A stretch of DNA of 64,000 nucleotides from an uncultured Collinsella sp. (lineage in GTDB: Bacteria; Actinomycetota; Coriobacteriia; Coriobacteriales; Coriobacteriaceae), in NCBI GenBank assembly GCA_934647195.1, contig CAKUFD010000003.1, positions 170,519 to 234,518 of the forward strand, in the 5' to 3' direction. The notes beneath the pieces are model-generated. The model did not search any database, had not been told where the DNA came from, and saw only the letters and a program-made list of their open reading frames with translations. Positions 17,765-26,778 of the stretch are shown here, piece after piece; within the stretch, counting starts at the first letter, position 1; each line of letters begins with the position of its first letter. The translations under genes were made by a program, and so were the position numbers.

Positions 17765-18649
17765 ATGGGAAGCTTGCAAAACAAGAGCATGCCGACGGCG
17801 GTCGGCGTGGCGCTGGGCGCGGCCGCGCTCGGAGGTGCGTTGGCTGCAGGCGCTCGTTGCATCCAGCTGGTGCGCACGCGCGCAGGGCGTGCGCGCGTTA
17901 AGGTGCTCAAGCTCGAAGGCGGCTCTGAGGTACGTGTACTTGCCCAGGGCGGCGTCTTTCAGTCCGCAACGTATTTGGGAGAGCGCTGGTCGGAGTCGGT
18001 GTTTGAGTACATCCGCGCCTTCGATACGATGTTTGAGGCTCTGCCGCAGATGAGGGCATGGTATGACCATGGTATCGGTCGCGTGCTCATGCTTGGTGGC
18101 GGCGGGTTTTCGTATCCCAAGGCATTGCTTGCCGCTCGCGACGATATCTCAATGGATGTGGTCGAGGCCGACCCTGCCATTGTTCAGATGGCGCGCCGTT
18201 GGTTCTACCTTGACCGTCTGGAGCAGGAAGTGGGCCCACGCCTGGGCATTTGCATCGAGGACGCTCGCGTGTATCTCGAGCGTATTTCTATGGAAGGTGC
18301 AGAGCCGCTGCTCTACGACGTTGTGGTCAGTGACGTCTTTGCGGGTGCGAATCCCGTGCGCAGCGTGGCGACGGTCCAGGCGCTCCAGCGGGTGAGGGAG
18401 CATCTCACGCCGGGCGGCCTCTACCTTGCCAACGTCGTTTCGCGCGCGCATGGCGCCGACATCTCCTTTTTGCGCGATGCGCTTGCGAGCGCACTGCGCG
18501 TCTTTGCGCATGTCTGCGTGATGCAAACGACCGACGAAGAGCTGGGTGAAGAGGACAATTACCTGCTCATCGCCTCAGATGAGGACTATTCCTTTACAGA
18601 CGCCATCGCATATGGTGAGGACTTTCCCGGAGAGCCGTTGTTTGACTAG
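17765..18649 (+). CDS. Spermidine-synthase-like methyltransferase-fold protein with membrane anchor
   Basis: 294 residues. An N-terminal hydrophobic helix (VGVALGAAALGGALAAGA, ~14-32) anchors it. The Rossmann core has VLMLGGGGFSYPKALLA (nucleotide loop), VVEADPAIV (acidic ribose site) and YDVVVSDVFAG. This is the polyamine-synthase family without the obvious substrate Asp pair of true SpeE, so it may act on another amine or transfer something else. Cotranscribed with the Elp3-like gene (2 bp gap). Fold is clear, substrate unknown. Confidence 0.75.
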   Translation: MGSLQNKSMPTAVGVALGAAALGGALAAGARCIQLVRTRAGRARVKVLKLEGGSEVRVLAQGGVFQSATYLGERWSESVFEYIRAFDTMFEALPQMRAWYDHGIGRVLMLGGGGFSYPKALLAARDDISMDVVEADPAIVQMARRWFYLDRLEQEVGPRLGICIEDARVYLERISMEGAEPLLYDVVVSDVFAGANPVRSVATVQALQRVREHLTPGGLYLANVVSRAHGADISFLRDALASALRVFAHVCVMQTTDEELGEEDNYLLIASDEDYSFTDAIAYGEDFPGEPLFD

Positions 18650-18909
18650 GCAGTCGTCGTGCGTCAAAGTGCGGGAGTCCCAGCATATGGGCGCCGCAGC
18701 GATGAGAGACGCCGAGGGGTAGCGTGAGAGGCGGGAGTCTCCAGCGCATGCGCGCTGCACTTCCGGTCGTGTCCACTTGAAGCCCGGCTACTTCCATCTT
18801 TGACGAGGACGGCGCCCTTAGGCACCGCTCGCTCTTTGGGGTAGTTAAATCCAGGCGATACGGTATGCTACTGCTGTTGAGTGCTCGCGTTTTGTGTGTG
18901 GGGGTTATC
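18650..18909 (+). promoter_or_regulatory. Intergenic region with probable promoter for capA-like gene
   Basis: About 260 bp without a gene. A TATGCT -10-like hexamer lies at 18862-18867, placing the transcript start near 18875 and favouring the GTG at 18910 over the ATG at 18865. Two short similar blocks (GCGGGAGTC near 18670 and 18732) and the palindrome GCGCATGCGC are also present; nothing else stands out. Confidence 0.4.
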
Positions 18910-20193
18910 GTGACGCAGGAGCAGGACCGCTTCCGTCGACATGACGTTGAACTTCATTCTTCGTGCGACATTTCCCGTCGCGCGTTCATAGCAGGCCTCT
19001 TGGGTAGCCTTGGCTGCGCGGGTGCCGCGTCCCTTTCGGGCTGCGCGCTTCCATTTGGCGCGGGCTCCGCATCCGGCCCTTCTGCTGCGGGGGCCATTGA
19101 ACCTCAGCTTGCAACGGTTTTCGATAGCACGCAGACTACCAAGAGCATCACCCTCATGATGGTGGGCGACATGCTCATCCATACGAGTGTTTGGAACAGC
19201 GGCCGCCAATCCGATGGAACGTACAATTACGACCACTTTTTCGCGAATCTGACCGACGAGTTCGCGAATAACGACATCGCAATCGTCAATCAGGAAACGA
19301 TTTTGGGCGGCACCGAGCACGGCTTGGAAGATTTTCCTAACTTTAATAGCCCCCAGGAGCTGGGCGATGCTGAGGCAAAAGCGGGCGTGGATGTAGCGCT
19401 TACTGCCACAAATCATGCTCTTGACCAGGGGTTTGAGGGCATCAAATGGGATCTTGCCTATTGGCGCGAGAAGCATCCCGAGATGGTGGTCCCCGGTGTG
19501 GCGGATACTCAGGAGCTGGCAGACACCATCCATATTATCGAGCGCGACGGCATCAAGGTCGCGCTGCTCAACTACACGCAGCACACCAATGGCATTCCGC
19601 TACCGGATAGCGCTCCTTGGTGTGTTAAGAAGCTGCACTTGAGCGACCTGCCTGGCGACGTCAAACGGGCGCGCGAGGCGGGCGCCGACTTTGTGATCGC
19701 GTTCCCTCACTGGGGTACCGAGTATGTCTATACGCCCGACGAGACCCAGCTTGAATACGGCCAGATTTTCCTGGACGCCGGTGTCGATGCGATCATCGGC
19801 ACGCATCCTCACGTGCTCGAGAACGTCGATGTGAGGGACGGCGCCGATGGCAAGAAGGTCCCCGTGTTCTGGTCGTTGGGCAACTTCGTATCCGGTCAGA
19901 TCGAAAAGCCGCGCATGCTGGGCGGCATGGCCAAGCTCACGCTGGAAAAGACCGGCGATTCTTGCAAGGTTACCGAGTATTCGCTTACGCCCCTGGTCAC
20001 GCATCGCGCACCCAATCCGTCCATGAGTGTCTACAAGCTCTCGGACTACACCGAGGAGCTTGCCTCGCAAAATGCGATTCGCAATGCTCCCGGTTGCGGA
20101 GACTTCACCCTGCGGTATTGCTACGACCTTGTGGGCCAGATTTTGGGCGAGGGCTTTGACGCGAACGAGGGCGTCCTCAAGGGAACGCTCTAG
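18910..20193 (+). CDS. CapA-family protein (metallophosphoesterase fold), Tat-type lipoprotein
   Basis: About 427 residues. The N-terminus has a twin-arginine signal (SRRAFIAGLLGSLG) followed by a lipobox LSGC, so it is probably exported by Tat and lipid-anchored. The CapA/PgsA metallophosphoesterase motifs follow: MMVGDMLIH, ALTATNHALDQG, FPHWGTEY and IIGTHPHVLENV, with the metal-binding Asp, His and Asn residues. In Bacillus the family aids poly-gamma-glutamate export; without neighbouring capB/capC genes here, the substrate is unknown. Start taken at GTG 18910 (GGGGGTT upstream). Confidence 0.85.
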   Translation: MTQEQDRFRRHDVELHSSCDISRRAFIAGLLGSLGCAGAASLSGCALPFGAGSASGPSAAGAIEPQLATVFDSTQTTKSITLMMVGDMLIHTSVWNSGRQSDGTYNYDHFFANLTDEFANNDIAIVNQETILGGTEHGLEDFPNFNSPQELGDAEAKAGVDVALTATNHALDQGFEGIKWDLAYWREKHPEMVVPGVADTQELADTIHIIERDGIKVALLNYTQHTNGIPLPDSAPWCVKKLHLSDLPGDVKRAREAGADFVIAFPHWGTEYVYTPDETQLEYGQIFLDAGVDAIIGTHPHVLENVDVRDGADGKKVPVFWSLGNFVSGQIEKPRMLGGMAKLTLEKTGDSCKVTEYSLTPLVTHRAPNPSMSVYKLSDYTEELASQNAIRNAPGCGDFTLRYCYDLVGQILGEGFDANEGVLKGTL

Positions 20194-20265
20194 CGTCTGG
20201 GCGGGGTACTGTGCGGTCCGCTTGGCCTTTTGAACTCGCATCGATGACGGTATCTTGCCAGACGG

Positions 20266-20291
20266 GAGGGCACGGTTGACGCCGTGCCCTC
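20266..20291. terminator. Hairpin between convergent capA-like and helicase genes
   Basis: Perfect 10 bp arms GAGGGCACGG (20266-20275) and CCGTGCCCTC (20282-20291), 6 nt loop. T-runs are weak on both sides (GTTGCTT on the plus strand), but its position in a 114 bp convergent gap suits a shared terminator. Confidence 0.55.
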
Positions 20292-20307
20292 GTTGCTTAA
20301 TCGATTG

Positions 20308-22758
20308 TCACATTTCCCAAGAGGCGACGCGGCGGCGCATACCCTCGATATCCAGCACGCCTTCGGCAAAGCCTTTGCGCACGAGCGATTCGGGCAGGAA
20401 CTGGTCGTACTTGTTAAAGTACGGTACCTCGCCGGGATAGACGAGCTCTATAGGGTCGAAGTCGCTCTGCGCGGCCTCTGCGCATACCTCGTAGAACGTT
20501 TCCTCGTCGGCATCCATGCGGAACTGCAAGAAATAGGGGCGCGAAGGGTCGAGGCCCTTAAGGCCCAGCTCTTTTGCGCATTTGATTTTAAGCAGGCGCT
20601 CGAGCGCCAAGAACGCATAGCTTCCAAGCCAGGGGAAGAGCGCCCAGGTGTCGCCTCCTAGATTGATGAGAGGGCGCTCGGTAACGCCACCGGCTTGCGC
20701 TACGTGACGCGCCTGCAAAAGACGCGCGCGGGCGTTGCCCATAAGGTAGGGATACGAGGTGCTTTCGCACAGCACGCGGCGCATGCGCTCGAGCACGTGG
20801 GTGTTGATGTCTCCGGGGCAATCGCCAAAGTAGGCAGGAACACGGCCCTTCACCTGCGTGCAGTACACCAGGCGACGCTTGTGGTCCGCCTCTTCGACAA
20901 TCCAACAATGGCCTGCGATAGCTATACGTTCGCCTGGCGGGGGCGGGTTGACGATGGTGCCGAGCTCCGATGACTCGCAGCGCACCGTGTACTCCTCGTT
21001 TTCTTGGAACACAGCGTAGAACTTGAATGAGTTGGTGGTGCGCTCGCCCGTGATACCTACGATGAGGCCGCCGCGCTCCGTTTGCTCGATCTGGTCCGTT
21101 TCCAGCAGGTAATGAAGCAGGCAGCGCAGGTCGTCGGCGGTGACGCGATGGAAGTACGAGAGGGTGAGCACGCGGCCCGCAAGCTCTGCCGGGGTGAGCT
21201 CGCCGCAGGAGGCGAGCGTTGCCATAACCTGGTGATAGAGCAGACTGTAGGGAAGGCGGTCGAGCTGCGGAGGCTCGACCCATCGCTCTTCGAGATAGAG
21301 TTGCACAAGCGCGATGCCCTGCAACAGCTTCCAGGGGATGGTTTCGGGTAGCATCGAGCGCGGCTCGGGTTGTTCCTCGCGTATCACGAAGTGCATCTCG
21401 GGCGGCAGGTCGCGGCGGCCGGTGCGGCCCATGCGCTGTAAGAATGAGCTTACGGTAAAAGGCGCGTCGATCTGGAAGGCGCGCTCCAGGCGGCCGATGT
21501 CGATGCCCAGCTCGAGCGTGGCGGTGGTGACGGTGGTGAGGGCCAGCTCTTCGTCGCGCATGGCTTCTTCGGCAGACTGGCGGTACGAGGCCGAAAGGTT
21601 GCCATGATGGATGAGGAATCGATCGGGCTCGTGCATGGCCTCGCAGTATTGGCGAAGGAGCGTGCACACACCCTCGGCCTCCTCGCGTGAGTTCACAAAG
21701 ACCAGGCACTTGCGCCCGCGCGTGTGCTCAAAGATGTATCCGATGCCGGGGTCGGCATCCTGCGGGGCGGTATCGTTTGGCGCCAGGAGTTCTTGTTGGG
21801 TGGCAGGCGGGACGGAAACGTCCGCAGCGTTGCTTTCCGTCGTGTCCCGTGCGGTGTCTTGCACATGCGGGGGCTTCTGTTCTGGGCGTCCACCACGGGC
21901 AGCCGAAGCGGCAAGCTCACGCGGCTCGGCGTCCGCTTCATAGGCACGCGCGAGCACATCTTCTACCGAAGGGGCGCCTGCGGGCAGCGTTTCGACCGAT
22001 ATGACCTCGGCGGGCTGCGGGCCTGTCGAGACCGTTAGCCGCTCTGTGGCTTGCGGGCCCGTGATGTAGAAGTGGTCCATGGAGAGACGCCAGGTGCGGC
22101 GCGGCTCGTCAAAGCGGGGGATGATGGTGCCGCGCCCGGTTCCCGCGGCCAGAAAATCGCCCGTGCGCTCGGGGTCGCCCATCGTGGCGGAAAGGCCGAT
22201 GCGTCGCGGATTGACGCCCGCCATGGCAGAGAGGCGTTCGATAAGGCAGAGCGTTTGACCGCCGCGGTCGCCGCGCAGCAGCGAATGGACCTCGTCGATC
22301 ACGATGAATCGAAGGTCGCCAAAGAGGCGCGAGATTGCGGCGTGCTTGTGCAGCAGCAGCGCTTCGAGCGATTCGGGCGTGATCTGCAGGATGCCGGAGG
22401 GATTTTGCAGCAGCTTGCGCTTGTGCGAGGCGGCTACATCTCCGTGCCAGTGCCAGACGGGGATATCGGCCTGGTCGCACAGGTCGTTCAAGCGATAGAA
22501 CTGGTCGTTGATGAGGGCCTTGAGTGGGCCGATGTATAGGGCGCCCACGCTTGCCGGCGGGTCTTCCGAAAACAGCGTCAAGATGGGGAAGAAGGCCGCT
22601 TCGGTCTTGCCGGAGGCGGTGCTTGCGGTGAGCAGCACGTTCTCGTCTGTATTGAAGATGGCATCGGCTGCCGCCACCTGGATGGAGCGGAGGCTCTCCC
22701 ATCCATTTGCGTAGATGAAATCCTGCACAAAGGGTGCAAAGCGATCGAATGCATTCAT
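20308..22758 (-). CDS. Lhr/BrxHI-like superfamily 2 DNA helicase
   Basis: 816 residues. Helicase motifs: LLTASTASGKTEAAF (I), IGPLKALINDQ (Ia), ITPESLEALL (Ib), IDEVHSLL (II, DEVH), GLSATMGD (III), ALTTVTTATLELGIDIGRLE (V) and QRMGRTGRRD (VI). An acidic, Pro/Thr-rich insert lies between the two RecA lobes (~265-340). The Lhr-like C-terminal part follows. ATG 22758 is chosen because AGGAGG sits 8 nt upstream; a TTG 6 nt earlier is too close to the SD. Last gene of a three-gene operon with the BrxD-like ATPase (36 bp upstream) and TerB protein. Helicases of this type partner with BrxD-class ATPases in BREX type 2 and related islands. Confidence 0.88.
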   Translation of the reverse strand: MNAFDRFAPFVQDFIYANGWESLRSIQVAAADAIFNTDENVLLTASTASGKTEAAFFPILTLFSEDPPASVGALYIGPLKALINDQFYRLNDLCDQADIPVWHWHGDVAASHKRKLLQNPSGILQITPESLEALLLHKHAAISRLFGDLRFIVIDEVHSLLRGDRGGQTLCLIERLSAMAGVNPRRIGLSATMGDPERTGDFLAAGTGRGTIIPRFDEPRRTWRLSMDHFYITGPQATERLTVSTGPQPAEVISVETLPAGAPSVEDVLARAYEADAEPRELAASAARGGRPEQKPPHVQDTARDTTESNAADVSVPPATQQELLAPNDTAPQDADPGIGYIFEHTRGRKCLVFVNSREEAEGVCTLLRQYCEAMHEPDRFLIHHGNLSASYRQSAEEAMRDEELALTTVTTATLELGIDIGRLERAFQIDAPFTVSSFLQRMGRTGRRDLPPEMHFVIREEQPEPRSMLPETIPWKLLQGIALVQLYLEERWVEPPQLDRLPYSLLYHQVMATLASCGELTPAELAGRVLTLSYFHRVTADDLRCLLHYLLETDQIEQTERGGLIVGITGERTTNSFKFYAVFQENEEYTVRCESSELGTIVNPPPPGERIAIAGHCWIVEEADHKRRLVYCTQVKGRVPAYFGDCPGDINTHVLERMRRVLCESTSYPYLMGNARARLLQARHVAQAGGVTERPLINLGGDTWALFPWLGSYAFLALERLLKIKCAKELGLKGLDPSRPYFLQFRMDADEETFYEVCAEAAQSDFDPIELVYPGEVPYFNKYDQFLPESLVRKGFAEGVLDIEGMRRRVASWEM

Positions 22759-22794
22759 GGTCAAAGCCTCCTTTCTGGCGGTGAGACGTACTTG

Positions 22795-24141
22795 CTACAG
22801 CGTGAATTCGGCAAAGGGCGCGGCTCCCGCGTCGCCATCACTGCTGTTATTTGTGCTGCCGAGCGTCATGGGGACGCCGGTGCCCGCGATCGCCCCTTCG
22901 TCGCGCAGCAGGGCTGCGATGTCGACGTCCGGATTTTGATAGGCGATATCCAGCAGCTCGATGAAATCGCGGATAACTTCGCGCGGTGTGAGGTGCGTGT
23001 CGGCGCCCACGCGGCCAAACTCAATCTGCAAGAAGGCTGCAAGGTCCTCGTCGGTAATCGTATCCTCATAGCCAAAGTAGCCCGCGTGGATCTGGCCGAG
23101 CTTCTCGATCAGCACCAGCAGTTCCTCGTAGGTGAGGGGATGCAGGCGAATGATGGGTGCCAGCATGTCGCGCATGTCCTCGCGCGCAAAACGTCCCTGC
23201 GTAAGGCGGCTGCGAAGGGCTTCGTAGCTAAAGACGCCGCGACGGCGATCTTCGATGGAGGTGGGTGTGCCGCCCATGATGATCCCTAAGTGATGCGCCT
23301 TGCCCTGCAGGGTGTCGTTGTACATGGTGAGGATCTTCTCGTAGTTGTACTGGCGCGTGATGGCGTTTGGAATCTTGTAGAGGTTCACAAGCTCGTCGAT
23401 CATGACGATCAAGCCCTTGTATCCGGCGCCAACGAGGAAGCGCGCGAGCAGCTTGACGTAGTCGTACCAGTCGTCGTCGGTGATGATGGCCGAGGTTCCC
23501 AGGTCGGCCTTGGCCTCGGTTTTGGTGCGATACTCGCCGCGCAGCCAGCGGGTGACGCAGCTTTTCGCCTCGTCGTCGCCTTCGAGGGTCGCGGCGCGAT
23601 AACGCATGAGCATACGTGCGAAGTCGAACCCGTGGACCATCTCTTCAAGTTCGTCCAGTTGGGCGCGCATGCACGATTCGGCATCGTCGTCCCTGCTTTC
23701 GGCTGCGTGAATATCGAGCGTCGAGGCGACCCAGCGGTCCAAGATGAGATTGAGGGCGCCGCCTTCGGGGCGCGTTTTGGTGGAGAGGTTGCGAATGAGC
23801 TCGCGGTAGGTGGCAAGCCCCTGCCCCTGGCCTCCCTGCAGGCGTCGCTCGGGGGAAAGGTCGGCGTCGGCAACTACGAAGCCTTCGCCCATGGCATGCG
23901 TGCGGATGGTTTGCAGCAAGAAGCTCTTGCCGGCACCGTAGCGACCAACGAGGAAGCGGAAGCTCGCGCCGCCATCGGCGATGAGGGAAAGGTCGGTCAG
24001 GAGCGCTCGAATCTCGGTCTCGCGTCCCACGGTGATGTAGGGCAGGCCGATGCGCGGTACGACGCCTCCTTTGAGCGAGTTGAGGATTACGGCTGCTACG
24101 CGCTTGGGCACGCGCGGCGCGTTGCTGGACGAATTGGTCAT
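22795..24141 (-). CDS. BrxD-like (DUF2791) ATP-binding protein
   Basis: 448 residues. Walker A LVGRYGAGKSFLLQ (~50-63), Walker B LIVMIDELVNLYK (~230-240), and the conserved MGGTPTSIEDRRRGVFSYEALRSRL-type region following. This matches the DUF2791/BrxD family of P-loop ATPases that includes the BREX BrxD protein. ATG 24141 overlaps the upstream TerB stop by 4 bp (ATGA), so synthesis is coupled; a GGAGG SD is present. It probably loads or powers the adjacent helicase on DNA. Whether the operon is a stand-alone defence system or a DNA repair module is open. Confidence 0.85.
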   Translation of the reverse strand: MTNSSSNAPRVPKRVAAVILNSLKGGVVPRIGLPYITVGRETEIRALLTDLSLIADGGASFRFLVGRYGAGKSFLLQTIRTHAMGEGFVVADADLSPERRLQGGQGQGLATYRELIRNLSTKTRPEGGALNLILDRWVASTLDIHAAESRDDDAESCMRAQLDELEEMVHGFDFARMLMRYRAATLEGDDEAKSCVTRWLRGEYRTKTEAKADLGTSAIITDDDWYDYVKLLARFLVGAGYKGLIVMIDELVNLYKIPNAITRQYNYEKILTMYNDTLQGKAHHLGIIMGGTPTSIEDRRRGVFSYEALRSRLTQGRFAREDMRDMLAPIIRLHPLTYEELLVLIEKLGQIHAGYFGYEDTITDEDLAAFLQIEFGRVGADTHLTPREVIRDFIELLDIAYQNPDVDIAALLRDEGAIAGTGVPMTLGSTNNSSDGDAGAAPFAEFTL

Positions 24142-26084
24142 GCGAGTATTTCCTCCACGTCTTCGCGGTAGTCTTCGATGATTTGCGGGCCGTCTGGCCC
24201 GTACTCGATTGCAGTATCTCCAAGCAGGTCGAACAAGGCTTCGTTGATGGCATCGACCATCATATCCTCGCTTATGGACACGAGCGACAGCGCTTGCGCA
24301 CGGGCCTTTGCGTCCGATGCGAGAAGGGCGGCCAGGTATTGGGCCTGGTCGGCGTCGAGGGGGCTTGAGGCGTTGGCTCCTGGCACGGTGGCGGACGCGG
24401 GGACGACGGGGCCGGGTGCTGCGGTGGGGCCGGGTGCTGCGGCGAGGGCGGAAGAGGCGGCGCCTTGGGCGACGTCGGCAGAAGGGGGCGTCTCGGCGAT
24501 GGCGGCACATGGCGACGCGGCCCGTGCCGCGCGCGCGGCGACATCCTGCGGCGTCTCGGGTACATTGGCTTGCTGGGAAGCGTTCGACGTCGGGCTGTCG
24601 TCGCCGTTGCGTATGGCCTTGTTTGCATTGTCTGTTGCCGCCGCTGTCGCCGTCGATTCGCCGGAAGCTCCCTTGGCGGATAGTACCTCGACAGGAGGTG
24701 CCTCGGCAGGCGATGCACTGTCTGCCGCGGTCTCGCTCGCTGCCTCGTTTGCGCCGGTTCCCTCGCCGCGTTCCTCGTCGATGAGCAATGCTTCCCGCAC
24801 TTCTGCGGCGGCGCTTCGAATCTGGCGCAGGCGAGAGAGGTCGATATTCACCTCGACGGGGCGATGCGCAAGCGCCCATGCATGACGCTCGGAGACCTCG
24901 CGTTCGACCATCTTCGCTATGTACTTGGGGACGTCGCTTTCCTTGAGGGGATGGGCATAGTCCCAGGCTTCGCGCATGGCGCAGTCGACCGCACGCATAA
25001 CCGAGCCAAGTTTGGGGTTGCGCGCTCGTCCGCCGCGATACTTTTCACAGCTCCAATAACCCTTCTGGCAGCGATAACGATGGGCTTCGTCCAGCTCATA
25101 GTTGCAATCGGGATGCTTTTGGGGGTCAAAGAAAACCGCCGAGGCAAACATCGTGTAGGGGAGAGAGATATTCTCGCCAAACAGGCTTTCGATAAGGGGA
25201 AGCTTGCGATGCTTGGCATAGTGTTCCGCCAAGCGCAGGTAGACAGCGCACGCCACGTGGCGCAGGTCGTCGTAGTGGTCCTTGGCGAATTTCGAGCTGG
25301 CTATGCGATAGGTCGAAAGGGTGTCGATGGCGCGGAAGAGCGGCTCTTCGACTTCGGGGTTCGGGGGCATAAGGATCGGGGCGCCACCGCGGGCGGATGT
25401 CTTTTGTCGAGGGGCCTGTTGCTCGGCTATGGCCTGTGCGCGTTTGAGCGCGATGAGCGCGTGGTCGAACTCGAGGGTGCGGCTGTCTTCCAAAAGCGAT
25501 GCCGGCAGGTTGTGGTAGACAACGTAGTCTGCTAGCCAGACGCGGACGTAGCGGTCGAGCTCGGGGGCAAAGGCGCGGTAGGTCTCCCAAAAGGATTTGA
25601 TGGTATGAAAGCCGTCTTGCGCGTCGGCGCAACCGATGCCGCAGAGCAGCTCATAGAGGTATACAAAGGCAAAGGAGAGCGAGGTTTCCTCCACGTTGCC
25701 GGCGCGCACCTGCGTGCGCCAAGTGAAGTAGCCGCGGAGCTGCCGGTCACTCATAGCGTTGTATGTGGGCGAGTAGGCCTTGAAGGTGCCTTGGTAGGGA
25801 CAATCGTCTTCAAAATCCGCCATGAGCGTTGCCTGAAGGTAGAAAAACTCGTCTTCGCTGAGCCAGCGGCCGCGTTTGCCATCGGCGCCTTCTTGCCAGC
25901 GCGAAATGGCGCGCATCTCGCGGTAACGGTCCGGCATGTACGAGGACATTTGGCGCCCCGTGAAGATGATGGGCTCGTCGTTATAGCGCGTCGAAGAGAA
26001 ATGCGAGCTTTTTTGGATGCGCTCGTCGGCATGCAGCTTTGCAATGAGCGCATTGATGTCTCTATCCATGTCTTCGAGTGTCAC
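24138..26084 (-). CDS. TerB-N/TerB-C domain protein, founder gene of the DNA-processing operon
   Basis: 648 residues, GTG start with GAGGAGG 5 nt upstream. The N-terminal ~220 residues match the TerB-N type (WLSEDEFFYLQATLM, QLRGYFTWRTQVRAG, YLYELLCGIGC). A middle region has paired cysteines (HPDCNYELDEAHRYRCQKGY, WSCEKY) that could bind zinc. A disordered Ala/Pro/Thr-rich stretch covers ~440-580, and the end (MMVDAINEALFDLLGDTAIE) fits TerB-C. TerB-N/TerB-C proteins are known, by genome context, to associate with helicases and P-loop ATPases in stress or DNA-processing islands; exactly these partners follow here. Role proposed: sensor or scaffold. Confidence 0.82.
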   Translation of the reverse strand: MTLEDMDRDINALIAKLHADERIQKSSHFSSTRYNDEPIIFTGRQMSSYMPDRYREMRAISRWQEGADGKRGRWLSEDEFFYLQATLMADFEDDCPYQGTFKAYSPTYNAMSDRQLRGYFTWRTQVRAGNVEETSLSFAFVYLYELLCGIGCADAQDGFHTIKSFWETYRAFAPELDRYVRVWLADYVVYHNLPASLLEDSRTLEFDHALIALKRAQAIAEQQAPRQKTSARGGAPILMPPNPEVEEPLFRAIDTLSTYRIASSKFAKDHYDDLRHVACAVYLRLAEHYAKHRKLPLIESLFGENISLPYTMFASAVFFDPQKHPDCNYELDEAHRYRCQKGYWSCEKYRGGRARNPKLGSVMRAVDCAMREAWDYAHPLKESDVPKYIAKMVEREVSERHAWALAHRPVEVNIDLSRLRQIRSAAAEVREALLIDEERGEGTGANEAASETAADSASPAEAPPVEVLSAKGASGESTATAAATDNANKAIRNGDDSPTSNASQQANVPETPQDVAARAARAASPCAAIAETPPSADVAQGAASSALAAAPGPTAAPGPVVPASATVPGANASSPLDADQAQYLAALLASDAKARAQALSLVSISEDMMVDAINEALFDLLGDTAIEYGPDGPQIIEDYREDVEEILA

Positions 26085-26118
26085 GAACGCCTCCTCTCTC
26101 CGTTTAGGCTAACTAATC

Positions 26119-26147
26119 ATCATAGCACAGAAGCAAACAGATGTTCG
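26119..26147 (-). promoter_or_regulatory. Promoter of the TerB operon with overlapping LexA-like box
   Basis: On the minus strand: CGAACATCTGTTTG (26147 to 26134), then 9 nt later an extended -10, TGCTATGAT (TATGAT at 26124-26119), then SD and GTG 26084. The box fits the Gram-positive LexA pattern CGAAC-N4-GTTCG with one change in the right half (GTTTG, which occurs in natural LexA sites). It covers the -35 position, the classic place for repression. SOS control is inferred. Confidence 0.6.
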
Positions 26148-26249
26148 TTTCTATGAGAAGGCGGATATGGTGGCGAAGAGGGCGGAGGTGGCGGTCAGTG
26201 TGTAATGGGGGATCCCCGATCTTCCCGTCATCACGATATGCGTCGCAAT

Positions 26250-26375
26250 GTGTGGCGGCAAATCGAACATTTCCAAATGAGTGGCGGTAAAACGTGCATC
26301 CCGGGCACGTTTTAGACCGAAAGACGTTTCAAAAACCGCCACTCGTCTGGAGATGCACGAAAAACCGCCACACGT
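26250..26375. repeat. Palindromic intergenic repeat, copy 1 (126 bp)
   Basis: The first 96 bp (26250-26345) are identical to 26548-26643; the remaining 30 bp differ at a few positions. Ends are complementary (GTGTGGCGG with CCGCCACAC), and inside lie GAGTGGCGG with CCGCCACTC and AAAACGTGC/GCACGTTTT. It would fold into nested hairpins. Apparent minus-strand reading frames in it have no gene-like support. The 694 bp from 26085 to 26778 hold only the promoter, these two repeats and partial relatives (for example GCCGCCACTC at 26407). Confidence 0.85.
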
Positions 26376-26547
26376 GTTGGGTCGTCGTCGTGGGAGTGTG
26401 CAGAAAGCCGCCACTCATTCGAGGGCTGTTAAAAATGTATTGGCACCTGTTGTTCTTTTGGAGAGAGATGCCGAAGAACGTGCCGGTGACCTTCATCTAT
26501 CGAGAAATGTATGAAAAGGCGCCAACCGTCTTCTCGTTGCCACGAAC

Positions 26548-26673
26548 GTGTGGCGGCAAATCGAACATTTCCAAATGAGTGGCGGTAAAACGTGCATCCC
26601 GGGCACGTTTTAGACCGAAAGACGTTTCAAAAACCGCCACTCGATTCAGAATGCACGAAAAGCCGCCACACGT
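26548..26673. repeat. Palindromic intergenic repeat, copy 2 (126 bp)
   Basis: Second copy of the element above, 298 bp away in the same orientation, with perfect 11-12 bp end arms (ACGTGTGGCGGC and GCCGCCACACGT). Could be a MITE or REP-like element, a structured RNA, or a protein-binding array next to the TerB operon. Confidence 0.85.
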
Positions 26674-26778
26674 TAGGTTTGCATCAAGATAAACGTGCCG
26701 AAGGATGATGCGCCACAAGACGGGCGCGCCGCAACGCCGCTTCCCTCAAGACCATCTCCCGTCAATCCCGCATCGGGC

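Noticed and set aside
20308..26084. Complete BREX system
   Set aside because: Only BrxD-like and helicase parts are seen; no PglX methyltransferase, PglZ or BrxC is present.
26151..26718. Two short minus-strand frames sharing a common segment
   Set aside because: The shared part comes from the duplicated palindromic element; no SD, and the ends differ.
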